From positions 22,642-86,641 of the forward strand of contig JAJXYD010000045.1 of NCBI GenBank assembly GCA_021780695.1: 64,000 nucleotides of DNA, in the 5' to 3' direction. The notes under the pieces are model-generated. The model ran no database searches, was not told where the DNA came from, and was given only the letters and a program-made list of their open reading frames with translations. Made by a program: the position numbers and the translations under genes. How positions within the stretch are numbered: position 1 is the stretch's first letter; the number at the start of each line of letters is the position of its first letter. Shown here piece after piece: positions 24,604 to 33,572 of the stretch. The stretch is from Deltaproteobacteria bacterium (lineage in GTDB: Bacteria > Desulfobacterota > Syntrophobacteria > Syntrophobacterales > Syntrophobacteraceae).

Positions 24604-27237
24604 CTATTTAGCCCCAACCGATTCGGGTTCGAGAACATGCGTCACCACGAGTTCTCCGTCCCTGTAATCCACGCTGATAGTGGACCCATCCAGGATGGAG
24701 CCGGCTATCATGGCCCGGCCTATCCGGGTTTCGACTTCTCTTTGCATGTAGCGCTTGAGGGGTCTTGCGCCGTAGACCGGGTCGTAGCCAGCCTTGGCGA
24801 TGAACTCGCGCGCCTTTGGGCTGAGTTCCAGAATAAGGCGCCTGGTCTTTAGCCGCCGGTTAAGGTCGCCGGCCAGAAGATCGACTATCTTTTCGATCTC
24901 CGCCAGGGTAAGAGGCTTAAACATTATTATCTCATCTACCCGGTTTAGAAATTCGGGCATGAAGTGACTTCTAAGGGCACCCATTACACTACCGCGGGCC
25001 TGTTCCGAGATTTCCCCCTCCCTGGTCGCCCCCTGGAGCAGATATTCCGAGCCGATATTGCTTGTCATGATTATTACGGTGTTTTTGAAGTCGACCGTTC
25101 GCCCCTGGGAGTCGGTGAGACGGCCGTCGTCAAGAATTTGCAAAAGGGTATTGAAGACGTCTCTGTGCGCCTTTTCGATTTCATCGAAAAGAATCACCGA
25201 ATAGGGCTTTCTGCGCACAGCCTCGGTAAGCTGGCCGCCTTCTTCGTAGCCGACGTAGCCGGGAGGTGCCCCGATAAGACGGGAGACCGTGTGGCGTTCC
25301 TGGTACTCGCTCATATCGATTCGCACCAGGTTTTCTTCCGTATCGAAAAGGGTTTCCGCCAGGGTTTTGGCAAGCTCGGTTTTGCCGACTCCTGTGGGGC
25401 CAAGAAAAATAAAAGAGCCGATGGGACGCCTTGGGTCCTTTATTCCGGCCCGGGCGCGAATAACGGCGTTTGCAACAAGCTGAACGGCTTCATCCTGGCC
25501 AATGACGCGCTGGTGGAGCACTTCATCGAGTCTGAGCAGTTTTTCCCTCTCTCCTTCGACAAGCCGTGTTACAGGAATTCCTGTCCAGCGTGATACGATA
25601 TCGGCTATTTCCTCCTCGGTTACCATCTCGCGAAGAAGCCGTGAACCGTCCTGCCTGTTGGACAGCCTTTCTTCCTCCTCGCGAAGCTTTTTTTCAAGCT
25701 CGGGGAGAACGCCGTATTTTAACTCAGCGGTCCTCTGGAGGTTAAATTCGCGTTCGGAGACCTCGATTTCGTGTCGAACCTTTTCGATTTCCTCCCTATG
25801 GACCTGAACTTTTTTTATAGACTCCTTTTCAGCCTCCCACTGGGCTTTCATGGAATCGGATTTAGAGCGCAGATCCGCCAGTTCCTTTCTAAGAGCCTGG
25901 AGCCTGTCCCGGCTGGCCCTGTCCTGCTCCTTGGCAAGGGCTACTTCCTCGATTTCAAGCTGGCGCGCCCGCCTTTCGACTTCGTCGAGCTCCGAGGGCA
26001 TCGAATCGATTTCGGTCCTGATCATAGCGCAGGCTTCATCGACCAGATCGATCGCCTTATCGGGCAAAAAGCGGTCGGAGATGTAGCGGTTGGAGAGCAC
26101 AGCAGCGGCCACCATGGCGCTGTCCTGGATTTTAACGCCGTGGTGGACCTCGAAGCGTTCCCTCAGGCCCCGAAGGATGGAAATCGAGTCTTCAACCGTT
26201 GGCTGATCGACCACAACGGGCTGGAAACGCCGTTCGAGGGCCGCGTCCTTTTCGATATGCTTTCGATATTCATCAAGAGTCGTAGCGCCTATGCAATGGA
26301 GTTCGCCCCTTGCCAGCATGGGCTTTAGCATGTTTCCCGCATCCATCGAGCCTTCGGCCTTGCCTGCGCCAACGATTGTGTGCAACTCGTCGATGAAGAG
26401 CAAAATCTTGCCCTGGGCTTCCTTGATCTCGTTTAAAACGGCTTTTAGCCTTTCTTCAAATTCGCCCCGAAACTTGGCGCCCGCGACCAGAGCCCCCATA
26501 TCAAGAGCAAAAATCGTCTTATCCTTAAGCCCCTCGGGGACGTCTCCCCTTACGATCCGGTGGGCCAACCCTTCCACTATGGCCGTTTTTCCAACTCCGG
26601 GCTCGCCTATAAGCACCGGGTTATTCTTGGTCTTGCGGCTAAGAATGCGTATAACGCGCCTTATTTCGGAATCCCTGCCGATAACGGGATCGAGTTTTTG
26701 GTTCCTTGCCTCGTCGACAAGATCACGGCCGTATTTTTGAAGGGCCTCGTAGGCGGATTCGGGAGTGGCGCTTGTCACCCTCTGGCTACCGCGAACAGAG
26801 GTAAGGGCGTTAAGAAGGGCGTCCCGCGTCACCCCAAACTGCTGGAGAATTTGTGCCGCGGGCGTGCTCGTTCCTTCCTGGATAAAGGCGAGCAGGATGT
26901 GTTCGACCGATACGTATTCGTCCTTTAGCCTCTTTGCCTGCTCCTGGGCCTCGGTAAGCAGCCGGTTCAAACGGTTGGTGATGTAGATCTTTCCCGGCTC
27001 AACCCCGGGGCCGCTTACGCGCGGTTTCCTGTTGAGCTCGTCTTCGAGCCGTTGGCGCAGGGAGTCCACCGGGATTTCCATCTTTTTCAACAGCCGCGGG
27101 GCCAGCCCGTCGGACTGCTCAAGCAATGCCAAAAGGAGATGTTCCCCGTCAACTTCTATATGGCCGAAGCGGATCGCCTTGGTTTCAGCGGCCTGCAGGG
27201 CCTCCTGAGATTTGGTGGTAAATTTATTGATATCCAT
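24604..27237 (-). CDS. clpB: ClpB disaggregase
   Basis: An 877-residue AAA+ Hsp100 chaperone that resolubilises protein aggregates with DnaK/DnaJ. In order: the N-domain ([18 protein letters not shown]), AAA1 with Walker [16 protein letters not shown] and Walker [11 protein letters not shown], the long coiled-coil middle domain that distinguishes ClpB from ClpA/ClpC (about residues 405-530), and AAA2 with [16 protein letters not shown] and [10 protein letters not shown]. The C-terminus is normal. The ATG at 27237 fits homologues; a GTG three codons upstream has a better-spaced GAGGGG and may be used. It is last in the dnaK-cbpA-clpB order. Confidence 0.96.
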   Translation of the reverse strand: MDINKFTTKSQEALQAAETKAIRFGHIEVDGEHLLLALLEQSDGLAPRLLKKMEIPVDSLRQRLEDELNRKPRVSGPGVEPGKIYITNRLNRLLTEAQEQAKRLKDEYVSVEHILLAFIQEGTSTPAAQILQQFGVTRDALLNALTSVRGSQRVTSATPESAYEALQKYGRDLVDEARNQKLDPVIGRDSEIRRVIRILSRKTKNNPVLIGEPGVGKTAIVEGLAHRIVRGDVPEGLKDKTIFALDMGALVAGAKFRGEFEERLKAVLNEIKEAQGKILLFIDELHTIVGAGKAEGSMDAGNMLKPMLARGELHCIGATTLDEYRKHIEKDAALERRFQPVVVDQPTVEDSISILRGLRERFEVHHGVKIQDSAMVAAAVLSNRYISDRFLPDKAIDLVDEACAMIRTEIDSMPSELDEVERRARQLEIEEVALAKEQDRASRDRLQALRKELADLRSKSDSMKAQWEAEKESIKKVQVHREEIEKVRHEIEVSEREFNLQRTAELKYGVLPELEKKLREEEERLSNRQDGSRLLREMVTEEEIADIVSRWTGIPVTRLVEGEREKLLRLDEVLHQRVIGQDEAVQLVANAVIRARAGIKDPRRPIGSFIFLGPTGVGKTELAKTLAETLFDTEENLVRIDMSEYQERHTVSRLIGAPPGYVGYEEGGQLTEAVRRKPYSVILFDEIEKAHRDVFNTLLQILDDGRLTDSQGRTVDFKNTVIIMTSNIGSEYLLQGATREGEISEQARGSVMGALRSHFMPEFLNRVDEIIMFKPLTLAEIEKIVDLLAGDLNRRLKTRRLILELSPKAREFIAKAGYDPVYGARPLKRYMQREVETRIGRAMIAGSILDGSTISVDYRDGELVVTHVLEPESVGAK

Positions 27238-27409
27238 AAAGACCACAGTCCCCTCTAGAGGCTGCCAAAAGGAGAACCACTCCCCCAGCCCCGTTATTTT
27301 TTGAGATGCCTATCATGAGGTAACGCGACCTTTGCGTTTTTAAGCCAATTTTTCCAAACGATTCGATTCCCCCGCGGGTTCCGCAGATTATCCGCAGCCC
27401 CTCCCAAGT

Positions 27410-28411
27410 TTACGCCCTTGGATCGAAATCGGAAGTTTTTTTAAGTTCCTCGAATAGCGCCAGTTCCTTTTCGGACGGATGCGTTGGAACCCTCAGTGCG
27501 ATAATTACATACAAATCACCCGGCGCTCCTTTGGGGTTGGGCATTCCTTTGCCGCGCAGCCGCAGCTTCTGGCCGCCCTGGGCACCGGCGGGAATCTTTA
27601 GATCTATGCCTCCCGAAAGAGTCGATACTCTGACATCGGTCCCAAGCACGGCTTCCCAGGGCGAAACGGCGAGCTCCATGGTAAGATCCCGTCCGTTAAG
27701 GCTAAAGACCGGGTGGGGCTCAATTTCCACCCTGAGGTAGAGGTGGCCTCGCGGCCCCCCTCCCGTGCCCTCGGCACCCTGCCCGGACAGTCGGATCTTC
27801 TGGTGGGGCAGAATGCCTGGAGGAATCTTTACGTCATAGCGTTTTTCACTGACATCCATCTGCCCCTGGGGGTTGAGCGTCCTGCTCTGCAAAACGATCG
27901 ACTTCGTACCGCCATGAAAGGCATCCTCCAAAGAGATCCGAATGCTGGATTCCTGATCGGCGCCCGGCTGGCGAAGAGCCCCTCCGCGCGCATATCCCCC
28001 CGGTGAAGCTCCGCCCCGGGGCTGTCTAAAACCCATTCCCCCAAAAAGGGATTCGAAAAAATCGCTAAATCCGCCCGCGCCCGGATCGCCACCGCTCCAA
28101 TGGAATTCGGTTTGATAGCCGCCGGCGCGCCTTCCCCCGAAATCTTGAGGCTGCCATCCCGGAGGAGGTCTGAAATCCTGGCCTGCCTGCCAGTTAGACC
28201 CCAGCTGGTCATACAATTTTCTCTTTTCAGGATCCTTTAGAACTTCGTAGGCCTCATTTATTTCCTTGAACTTGTCTTCGGCATTGGAGGCCTTGTTGAC
28301 ATCGGGGTGGAACTTGCGCGCAAGTTTCCTGTAGCCCCGCTGGATCTCGTCCTGGCCCGCAGTTCTCTTAACTCCCAGTATTTCGTAATAGTCTCTGTAT
28401 TTTACAGCCAT
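27410..28411 (-). CDS. cbpA: DnaJ-class co-chaperone without zinc finger (CbpA-like)
   Basis: A 333-residue Hsp40. The J domain (residues ~6-70) has YEILGV and the HPD triplet in ARKFHPDVNK. A Gly/Phe/Arg-rich linker follows (GFSDFFESLFGGMGF), then the two beta-sandwich client-binding domains (VKIPPGILPHQKIRLSGQG, LRLRGKGMPN, GDLYVIIALRVP). The four CxxCxGxG zinc-finger repeats of true DnaJ are missing, so it belongs to the CbpA type. It lies between dnaK and clpB on the same strand and is their likely partner. A putative terminator separates it from dnaK, so expression of the two may be uneven. Confidence 0.92.
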   Translation of the reverse strand: MAVKYRDYYEILGVKRTAGQDEIQRGYRKLARKFHPDVNKASNAEDKFKEINEAYEVLKDPEKRKLYDQLGSNWQAGQDFRPPPGWQPQDFGGRRAGGYQTEFHWSGGDPGAGGFSDFFESLFGGMGFRQPRGGASPGGYARGGALRQPGADQESSIRISLEDAFHGGTKSIVLQSRTLNPQGQMDVSEKRYDVKIPPGILPHQKIRLSGQGAEGTGGGPRGHLYLRVEIEPHPVFSLNGRDLTMELAVSPWEAVLGTDVRVSTLSGGIDLKIPAGAQGGQKLRLRGKGMPNPKGAPGDLYVIIALRVPTHPSEKELALFEELKKTSDFDPRA

Positions 28412-28463
28412 AAAGCAATGACCGCCCCTTTGAAGTGGTTGCAGCGCTTAGCGGCAGGCCAGG

Positions 28464-28490
28464 AAAAAAACCCGCGAAGCGGAAAGCGGG
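28464..28490 (-). terminator. putative intrinsic terminator after dnaK
   Basis: Read on the minus strand, a CCCGC/GCGGG stem with a 10-nt loop is followed by seven T residues (plus-strand AAAAAAACCCGCGAAGCGG...). It lies ~115 bp beyond the dnaK stop and before cbpA, and could attenuate rather than end transcription. Confidence 0.5.
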
Positions 28491-28603
28491 AAACAAGGCT
28501 TGCAGGTAGCCCTCTTCCCCTTTGCCGCTTCCGGCTTCTTTTTTTGCCTCTGCCGCTCATCATCCGGTTTTTTCTCTATCTTTACCGTGAGATAGTCTGC
28601 CTG

Positions 28604-30529
28604 TCAATGCTCGGTAAATTCGGCATCGATAACATCTTCACCGCCGCCCGGACGCGGTCTGTACTCCTCCTGGCCAAAACCGGCGCTTTGTTGCCTCGGT
28701 CCCCGTCCGCTGCCCCCCTGCTGGGCCTGACCCAAGGCCGCCGAGGCGATCATTTCCAGGGCCTGCCGCAGATCGCTTGCAAGTTGCCGCAACCGTTCCA
28801 GGCTCGCAGTTTCATCGGCTACCGCCTTCCTGGTCTCTTCGATCAGGACCTCGCAGCGCGCCTTTTCATTTACAGGGACCTTTTCGCCAAGGTCTTTCAA
28901 ACTGCGCTCGAGTTGGTAGGCCAGCGTGTCGGCGCTATTTCTTTCCTCAACGGTCTCGCGACGGCTCTTGTCTTCGGCGGCATGGGCCTCAGAGTCGCTT
29001 ACCATTTTTTCAACCTCTTGCCTGGAAAGATTAGTAGACTCCGAAATCGTTACGCTCTGCTCTTTTCCCGTCTCCTCATCCCTGGCGGTAACGCTCAAGA
29101 TGCCGTTGGCGTCGATATCGAAGCTTACCCTTATCCGGGGCGTTCCACGCTGCGCCTTGCGAATTCCTTCGAGCCGAAACCTGCCAAGAACACGGTTGTC
29201 GGCTGCCATCTGCCTTTCGCCCTGAAGCACAACGATATCGACCGCGTCCTGGTCATCTTCGGCGGTCGAAAAGCTCTCCTCACGCCGTGTGGGGATGGTC
29301 GTGTTTCTTTCGATCAGTTTGGTCATAACCCCACCCAGGGTTTCCACCCCAAGAGACAGGGGGGTAACGTCGAGCAGCACCACGTCTTCGACTTCACCTT
29401 TTAATACCGCAGCCTGAATCGATGCGCCCACGGCAACGACTTCATCGGGGTTTACGCTCATATTGGGCTCTTTTTCGCCCGTCAGCTTCCTTACCAGTTC
29501 CTGGACGGCCGGGATACGGGTAGAACCGCCGACAAGGATCACTTCGTCAATGTCTTTTTCGCCCAGACGCGCATCCGATAAGGCCTGCCTTACGGGTCCC
29601 ATGCAGCGTTGCACCAGATCGGCTGTCAATTCCTCAAATTTTTCCCGCGTAAGCTTCCTGACCAGGTGTTTGGGACCGGAGGCGTCGGCGGTTATAAAAG
29701 GCAAATTAACCTGTGCCTCCAAGGTGCTCGAAAGTTCGATCTTTGCCTTTTCGGCCGCTTCGTAGAGCCTTTGGAGAGCCTGGCGATCGTCTCGCAGTTC
29801 CACGCCGTTCTCTTTTTTAAACTCCTCGCAAATATAATCGACGATCCTTTTGTCGAAATCATCGCCCCCAAGATGGGTATCCCCGGAGGTAGACCTTACT
29901 TCGGCAACCCCGTCGCCAATGTCGAGGATCGACACGTCGAAAGTCCCACCTCCAAGGTCGAAGACCATGACGGTCTGGTCTTTTTTCTTTTCCATCCCGT
30001 AGGCAAGCGCGGCCGCTGTCGGCTCGTTTATCACCCTCAGGACTTTAAGGCCCGCGATTTCCCCGGCGTTTTTGGTCGCCTGCCGCTGGGCATCGTCAAA
30101 ATAGGCCGGGCAGGTTATGACGACCTCCGTAACCCTTTCCCCCAGATATTTTGAAGCGTCCTCGGCGAGTTTTCGCAGCACCAGGGCCGAGACTTCCTCG
30201 GGAGATACCTGCTTGCCGCCTATCTCGAACCGGACCGCGCCGTTTTGTCCCTTCACCACCTCATAGGAAACCGTTTTGGACTCTTGGTCCACCTCACCCC
30301 ACTTCCTGCCTATGAACCTTTTGGCCGAATAAATTGTGGCCCTGGGGTTCAGTATTGCCTGACGTCTTGCAACCTGGCCGACCAGCCGTTGGCCATCCTG
30401 CGTGTAAGCAACAACCGAGGGGGTCAGCCGGGCTCCTTCGGCGTTGGGTATTACAGTGGATTTTCCTTCCTCCCAGATTGCCACAACCGAGTTGGTAGTA
30501 CCCAGATCAATGCCCACTGTTTTAGCCAT
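28604..30529 (-). CDS. dnaK: molecular chaperone DnaK (Hsp70)
   Basis: A 641-residue Hsp70, the normal length. [20 protein letters not shown] is the phosphate-1 motif, [17 protein letters not shown] phosphate-2, and [17 protein letters not shown] the adenosine motif. The linker [19 protein letters not shown] leads into the substrate-binding domain, and the helical lid ends with a Gly/Gln-rich tail and [10 protein letters not shown]. The ATG at 30529 has GGAGGG upstream. A CIRCE-like element lies 132 bp upstream. It is the first of dnaK, cbpA, clpB; grpE and hrcA are not in the window. Confidence 0.97.
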   Translation of the reverse strand: MAKTVGIDLGTTNSVVAIWEEGKSTVIPNAEGARLTPSVVAYTQDGQRLVGQVARRQAILNPRATIYSAKRFIGRKWGEVDQESKTVSYEVVKGQNGAVRFEIGGKQVSPEEVSALVLRKLAEDASKYLGERVTEVVITCPAYFDDAQRQATKNAGEIAGLKVLRVINEPTAAALAYGMEKKKDQTVMVFDLGGGTFDVSILDIGDGVAEVRSTSGDTHLGGDDFDKRIVDYICEEFKKENGVELRDDRQALQRLYEAAEKAKIELSSTLEAQVNLPFITADASGPKHLVRKLTREKFEELTADLVQRCMGPVRQALSDARLGEKDIDEVILVGGSTRIPAVQELVRKLTGEKEPNMSVNPDEVVAVGASIQAAVLKGEVEDVVLLDVTPLSLGVETLGGVMTKLIERNTTIPTRREESFSTAEDDQDAVDIVVLQGERQMAADNRVLGRFRLEGIRKAQRGTPRIRVSFDIDANGILSVTARDEETGKEQSVTISESTNLSRQEVEKMVSDSEAHAAEDKSRRETVEERNSADTLAYQLERSLKDLGEKVPVNEKARCEVLIEETRKAVADETASLERLRQLASDLRQALEMIASAALGQAQQGGSGRGPRQQSAGFGQEEYRPRPGGGEDVIDAEFTEH

Positions 30530-30851
30530 TTGAAGCCCTCCCAATATGGAAATTTCCGGTCTAAGAGGCCGAGGGCGCCCTTATATAGGCGGGACGCATG
30601 GACCCTTAACCGGAAGCAGGTTTAAGATAAGCATGTGTGAAGGGGGGAACAAGGGATTTGTTAGCAATTAAATGAGGTGAGTGCTAACTTTTATTTTCCT
30701 CTCTGACGCCCCGGTTCGGCCCCAAAGAAAAAGGAGGACACTAAGAGAAGCCAAAAGTCAGTAGAGGAAAAAGCGGCCGGTCTCGGTTTTACGCAGCCGG
30801 CCAGCACCTTTTGGGCTCGCAAGCAACGGCAGGGCTTTCCCGGCGGCCGCA
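30530..30851. other. dnaK upstream region
   Basis: These 322 bp hold the dnaK leader, a candidate minus-strand promoter (-35 TTGTTC as the complement of 30647-30652 and -10 TTATCT as the complement of 30625-30630, spacer 16) and the CIRCE element at 30661-30687. The remainder up to the cyclase stop has no recognised feature. Confidence 0.4.
30661..30687 (-). promoter_or_regulatory. CIRCE element (HrcA operator), one arm degenerate
   Basis: TTAGCAATT-N9-GAGTGCTAA matches the CIRCE consensus TTAGCACTC-N9-GAGTGCTAA: 9/9 in one arm and 7/9 in the other, with exact spacing. It lies upstream of dnaK and adjacent to the candidate promoter, so it is the probable HrcA binding site for heat-shock control. 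Confidence 0.8.
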
Positions 30852-32834
30852 TCATGATTGCTCCCCCTCAAGGAGTTTTTCGGGCAACTCCACGGTATAG
30901 GTCTTTACGGGGGTAGGAATCCCTTTAACCCTTATTTCCCCAAAAAACCGCGTGGGCATAAGAGAAGCGATAAGGTCGCGGGTCTTTTCAGAGAGGAGGA
31001 TTCCGTCAACGGGGGCGGCCGATTCCAATCTTTTGGCAAGGTTTACCGCCGAGCCCAGCACGGTATAGGACAGTCTCCTGGAGGACCCCATATTGCCTAC
31101 AACGACCTCGCCCGTATTGATTCCTATGCGCACTTGGACCGGGAAGCCTCCTTCACCTGCCCACTTCCGGGTAAGTTCACGCGCTTTTTTCTGCATCTCC
31201 ACGGCCGCTTGCACGGCTCTTAAAGCATGGTCCTCGACAGGTTCGGGGTCTCCAAAAAAAACCATCAAACCGTCTCCGATGTATTTATCGACGGTACCGG
31301 TGTGGGCAAAGACGATTTCCACCATCTTTTCGAAATAATCATTTAAAAAACTGCGAATCCTGTCGGGCGATAAGGCGGAGGAATGGGCGGTAAAATCTTT
31401 TATATCGCTAAAAAGGATAGTCAGCTCTTTTCTCTGGCCGGTATTTATACGCGCCGGATCGGCTAGGATTTTTTTTACGACCTGGGGAGCGAAGTAGGAT
31501 TCGAAGGACCTCCGCATGGCCTCCTTCTCCTTGGCATCGCGCAAGTAGCGCAGGGTGCCCATTACCGCCGCGGCGCCGGCCGCGCAGCTAACGGGCCTGA
31601 CGATATCGAGCATGAGGCCATTTAGGAGAAAGAAAGCAAATCCTGCCGCCGTGTAGACCGCGGCCAGCAAAATGGTCGAGCCGGCAAAGAAAATAGGAGA
31701 AAGGAAAAGTGAGAAAAGGAAAACGACGGCAACCATCGTTACCTCCGCGGCCAGGGTTTCGTAGGGGCCGACGGCGGACAGAAAGCGTGCGGAAATAATG
31801 GTCTGGATGACGTTGGCATGCAGACCGCTCAAGGGGAAATTAATGTCGACCGGAACGGCGCCCAGATCGGTTGCGCCTGTTGAGACATCGGAGACAACGG
31901 CAATTTTTCCCGAAAGTTCATTTTTCCACATGTCGAAGGTATAGGGGTCATCAGATGCGGTAAGGACTTGGGCAAAATTGTAGTGACGCATGGACCCCCA
32001 GGGGCCGATAAAATTAATTATCATCTGCCCTCGCCTGTCGATCGGGATGAGCAGGTTTCGGGGCGATCGTCCCGGGAGCCGGGCGTTTTTGAGGCAAATA
32101 AAGCTGCCCGGTTTTATCGTCATTTGCCCGGGTTTGACGCAGAGATAATTGCAAACGAGGCGAAACGGGAGGCTGGGATAGAATCCGCCTTGACACTTTA
32201 CGAGCAGGGGCACACGGCGCAGAACCCCGTCGGGATCGGTTTTTAAGCTTATAAAACCCAACCCCTTGGAGGCATCGGCCAGGGCGGGAAAAGTAATAAT
32301 AGGACGGGTTCCCGAGAAAAACTCATCGGTATTGCCAACGACCCTGGGAACCCACTTGGTGCGATCGATGTATTCGAGGACCTGAGGCGAGACGCGGCCG
32401 GGCGAAGCCGTCCCGCTGGTCCCCAGCCCAAAGGCCATGCCGAAATAGACGTTTGCCGCCCCTCGGGTCGCGGCAATCAGGGCCTGGTCATCGGCGCGGT
32501 CGGTTTCAGCGGCGAAAATGACGTCATAGGCCTGGGCGGCCACACCCATCCGGGCCAGATTTTTTATGACTCCGGCATACTGCGCGCGGGTGGGGTAATA
32601 GGTTCCAAGCTGGCTAATGGCGGTATCGTTTAAATCTATATGAACAATGGTGCCGTCGTATGCGGGCCTTAGGGCCGCATACGAGGCACGCAACCTGAAG
32701 AACCTGTCGAAAACCTGAGAATTCCAGGTTTCAAACAAGCTTCCGGAAAGCTGAAAAACGAGTTGTATAACACAAAAAGAGGCGATTGCCGCAAACAGGT
32801 AGACTCGCCTTCGCTCCAAGCTAGTTGTGCTCAA
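30852..32834 (-). CDS. CHASE2-domain adenylate/guanylate cyclase
   Basis: About 660 residues. A short N-terminus and first transmembrane helix (YLFAAIASFCVIQLVFQ) lead into a large extracytoplasmic CHASE2 sensor domain (YDGTIVHIDLNDTAISQLG, AQAYDVIFAAE; roughly residues 40-350). Two to three further membrane helices follow (VTMVAVVFLFSLFLSP, ILLAAVYTAAGFAFFLL). The C-terminal class III cyclase domain has the metal-binding LFSDIKDFTAHS, then GDGLMVFFGDPEP and VRIGINTGEVVVGNMGS. It should make cAMP or cGMP in response to an extracytoplasmic signal. The start is uncertain: a TTG at 32834 overlaps the preceding stop (AGGA upstream), and another TTG is at 32882. It is the third gene of a tight unit with the DUF4384 and caspase/SUMF1 genes. 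Confidence 0.85.
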   Translation of the reverse strand: MSTTSLERRRVYLFAAIASFCVIQLVFQLSGSLFETWNSQVFDRFFRLRASYAALRPAYDGTIVHIDLNDTAISQLGTYYPTRAQYAGVIKNLARMGVAAQAYDVIFAAETDRADDQALIAATRGAANVYFGMAFGLGTSGTASPGRVSPQVLEYIDRTKWVPRVVGNTDEFFSGTRPIITFPALADASKGLGFISLKTDPDGVLRRVPLLVKCQGGFYPSLPFRLVCNYLCVKPGQMTIKPGSFICLKNARLPGRSPRNLLIPIDRRGQMIINFIGPWGSMRHYNFAQVLTASDDPYTFDMWKNELSGKIAVVSDVSTGATDLGAVPVDINFPLSGLHANVIQTIISARFLSAVGPYETLAAEVTMVAVVFLFSLFLSPIFFAGSTILLAAVYTAAGFAFFLLNGLMLDIVRPVSCAAGAAAVMGTLRYLRDAKEKEAMRRSFESYFAPQVVKKILADPARINTGQRKELTILFSDIKDFTAHSSALSPDRIRSFLNDYFEKMVEIVFAHTGTVDKYIGDGLMVFFGDPEPVEDHALRAVQAAVEMQKKARELTRKWAGEGGFPVQVRIGINTGEVVVGNMGSSRRLSYTVLGSAVNLAKRLESAAPVDGILLSEKTRDLIASLMPTRFFGEIRVKGIPTPVKTYTVELPEKLLEGEQS

Positions 32835-33546
32835 TCGTGTAAGTCCTGGCAGTAAAACCCTTTGAGACGATTTCGTCGGCAAAAGCGGAGATATCGGGCC
32901 GTTTGGAATCCCGCGTAGCTTTTACGCTTCTAAGGGCGCCTCCTATGGTGACCGGCCGTTCGGCGGGTGCGCACAAATCGGGGTGCTCCTTGCTAAGAAC
33001 CTTTATACGCTCGAGCAACGCCTTTCCTTGCACGGCCTTGGCCTGTCCCGACGCAGAGCAATACTGCGAATAGGCTTGTTCCAACCCGTCGAGGCGACTA
33101 GCCGATGCTATCAGATAGAAAAATTCCTTGCCGGGGTTATTGTCGAGCCTAAACCAGCCGTCGGCGCGCGGAATGGAGTACCTGGTTCCGGTTTGGCAAT
33201 GTTGGGTCAATTGCGCCAGAGTATAGGGGAAAAGAAGCTTGACGCCGCTGCGCTCATCAAAGTGGAACAAGTATACAAAGCACCTTTTTTGCAATTCCAC
33301 CATCATCTTGAGCTTATCGCCCGACTTTAGCGCCATGTTCTGGGAAACAGGCCCGGTAACACGCCTGCCGTCCTTCATGGAGTTGGCGACAAAGGCCCAC
33401 CTGAAATCCACATCGGAAAAAAGCCTGGAGGGACAGGCCCCGCCGGGAGTGTCGGCAAGCGCTCCCTTCATGGTGCAAACCAGGGCGGGGCGCGAAAAAA
33501 ACAGTGCAAAACAGGCAAGTGCGATCGTTTTTTTGGAAAATCTCAT
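32821..33546 (-). CDS. DUF4384-like exported protein
   Basis: A 241-residue protein with an N-terminal signal peptide (KKTIALACFALFFSRPALVC). The mature part contains a DUF4384-type beta domain (SQNMALKSGDKLKMMVELQKRCFVYLF, then GVKLLFPY, then YLIASASRLDGLEQAYSQYC); this family often occurs with caspase-like or serine/threonine-kinase signalling proteins. The ATG at 33546 has GGGAGGA 5 nt upstream. It lies 26 bp after the caspase/SUMF1 gene, and its end overlaps the cyclase start. It may be the periplasmic ligand-binding partner of the CHASE2 cyclase; this is inference. Confidence 0.65.
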   Translation of the reverse strand: MRFSKKTIALACFALFFSRPALVCTMKGALADTPGGACPSRLFSDVDFRWAFVANSMKDGRRVTGPVSQNMALKSGDKLKMMVELQKRCFVYLFHFDERSGVKLLFPYTLAQLTQHCQTGTRYSIPRADGWFRLDNNPGKEFFYLIASASRLDGLEQAYSQYCSASGQAKAVQGKALLERIKVLSKEHPDLCAPAERPVTIGGALRSVKATRDSKRPDISAFADEIVSKGFTARTYTIEHN

Positions 33547-33572
33547 TTTATCCTCCCAATTGTTCTCCACAG

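Noticed and set aside
28307..29404. Long plus-strand ORF opposite dnaK and cbpA
   Set aside because: It is an antisense shadow of highly codon-biased dnaK sequence; no ribosome site and no family motif. Such frames opposite dnaK are a known annotation trap.
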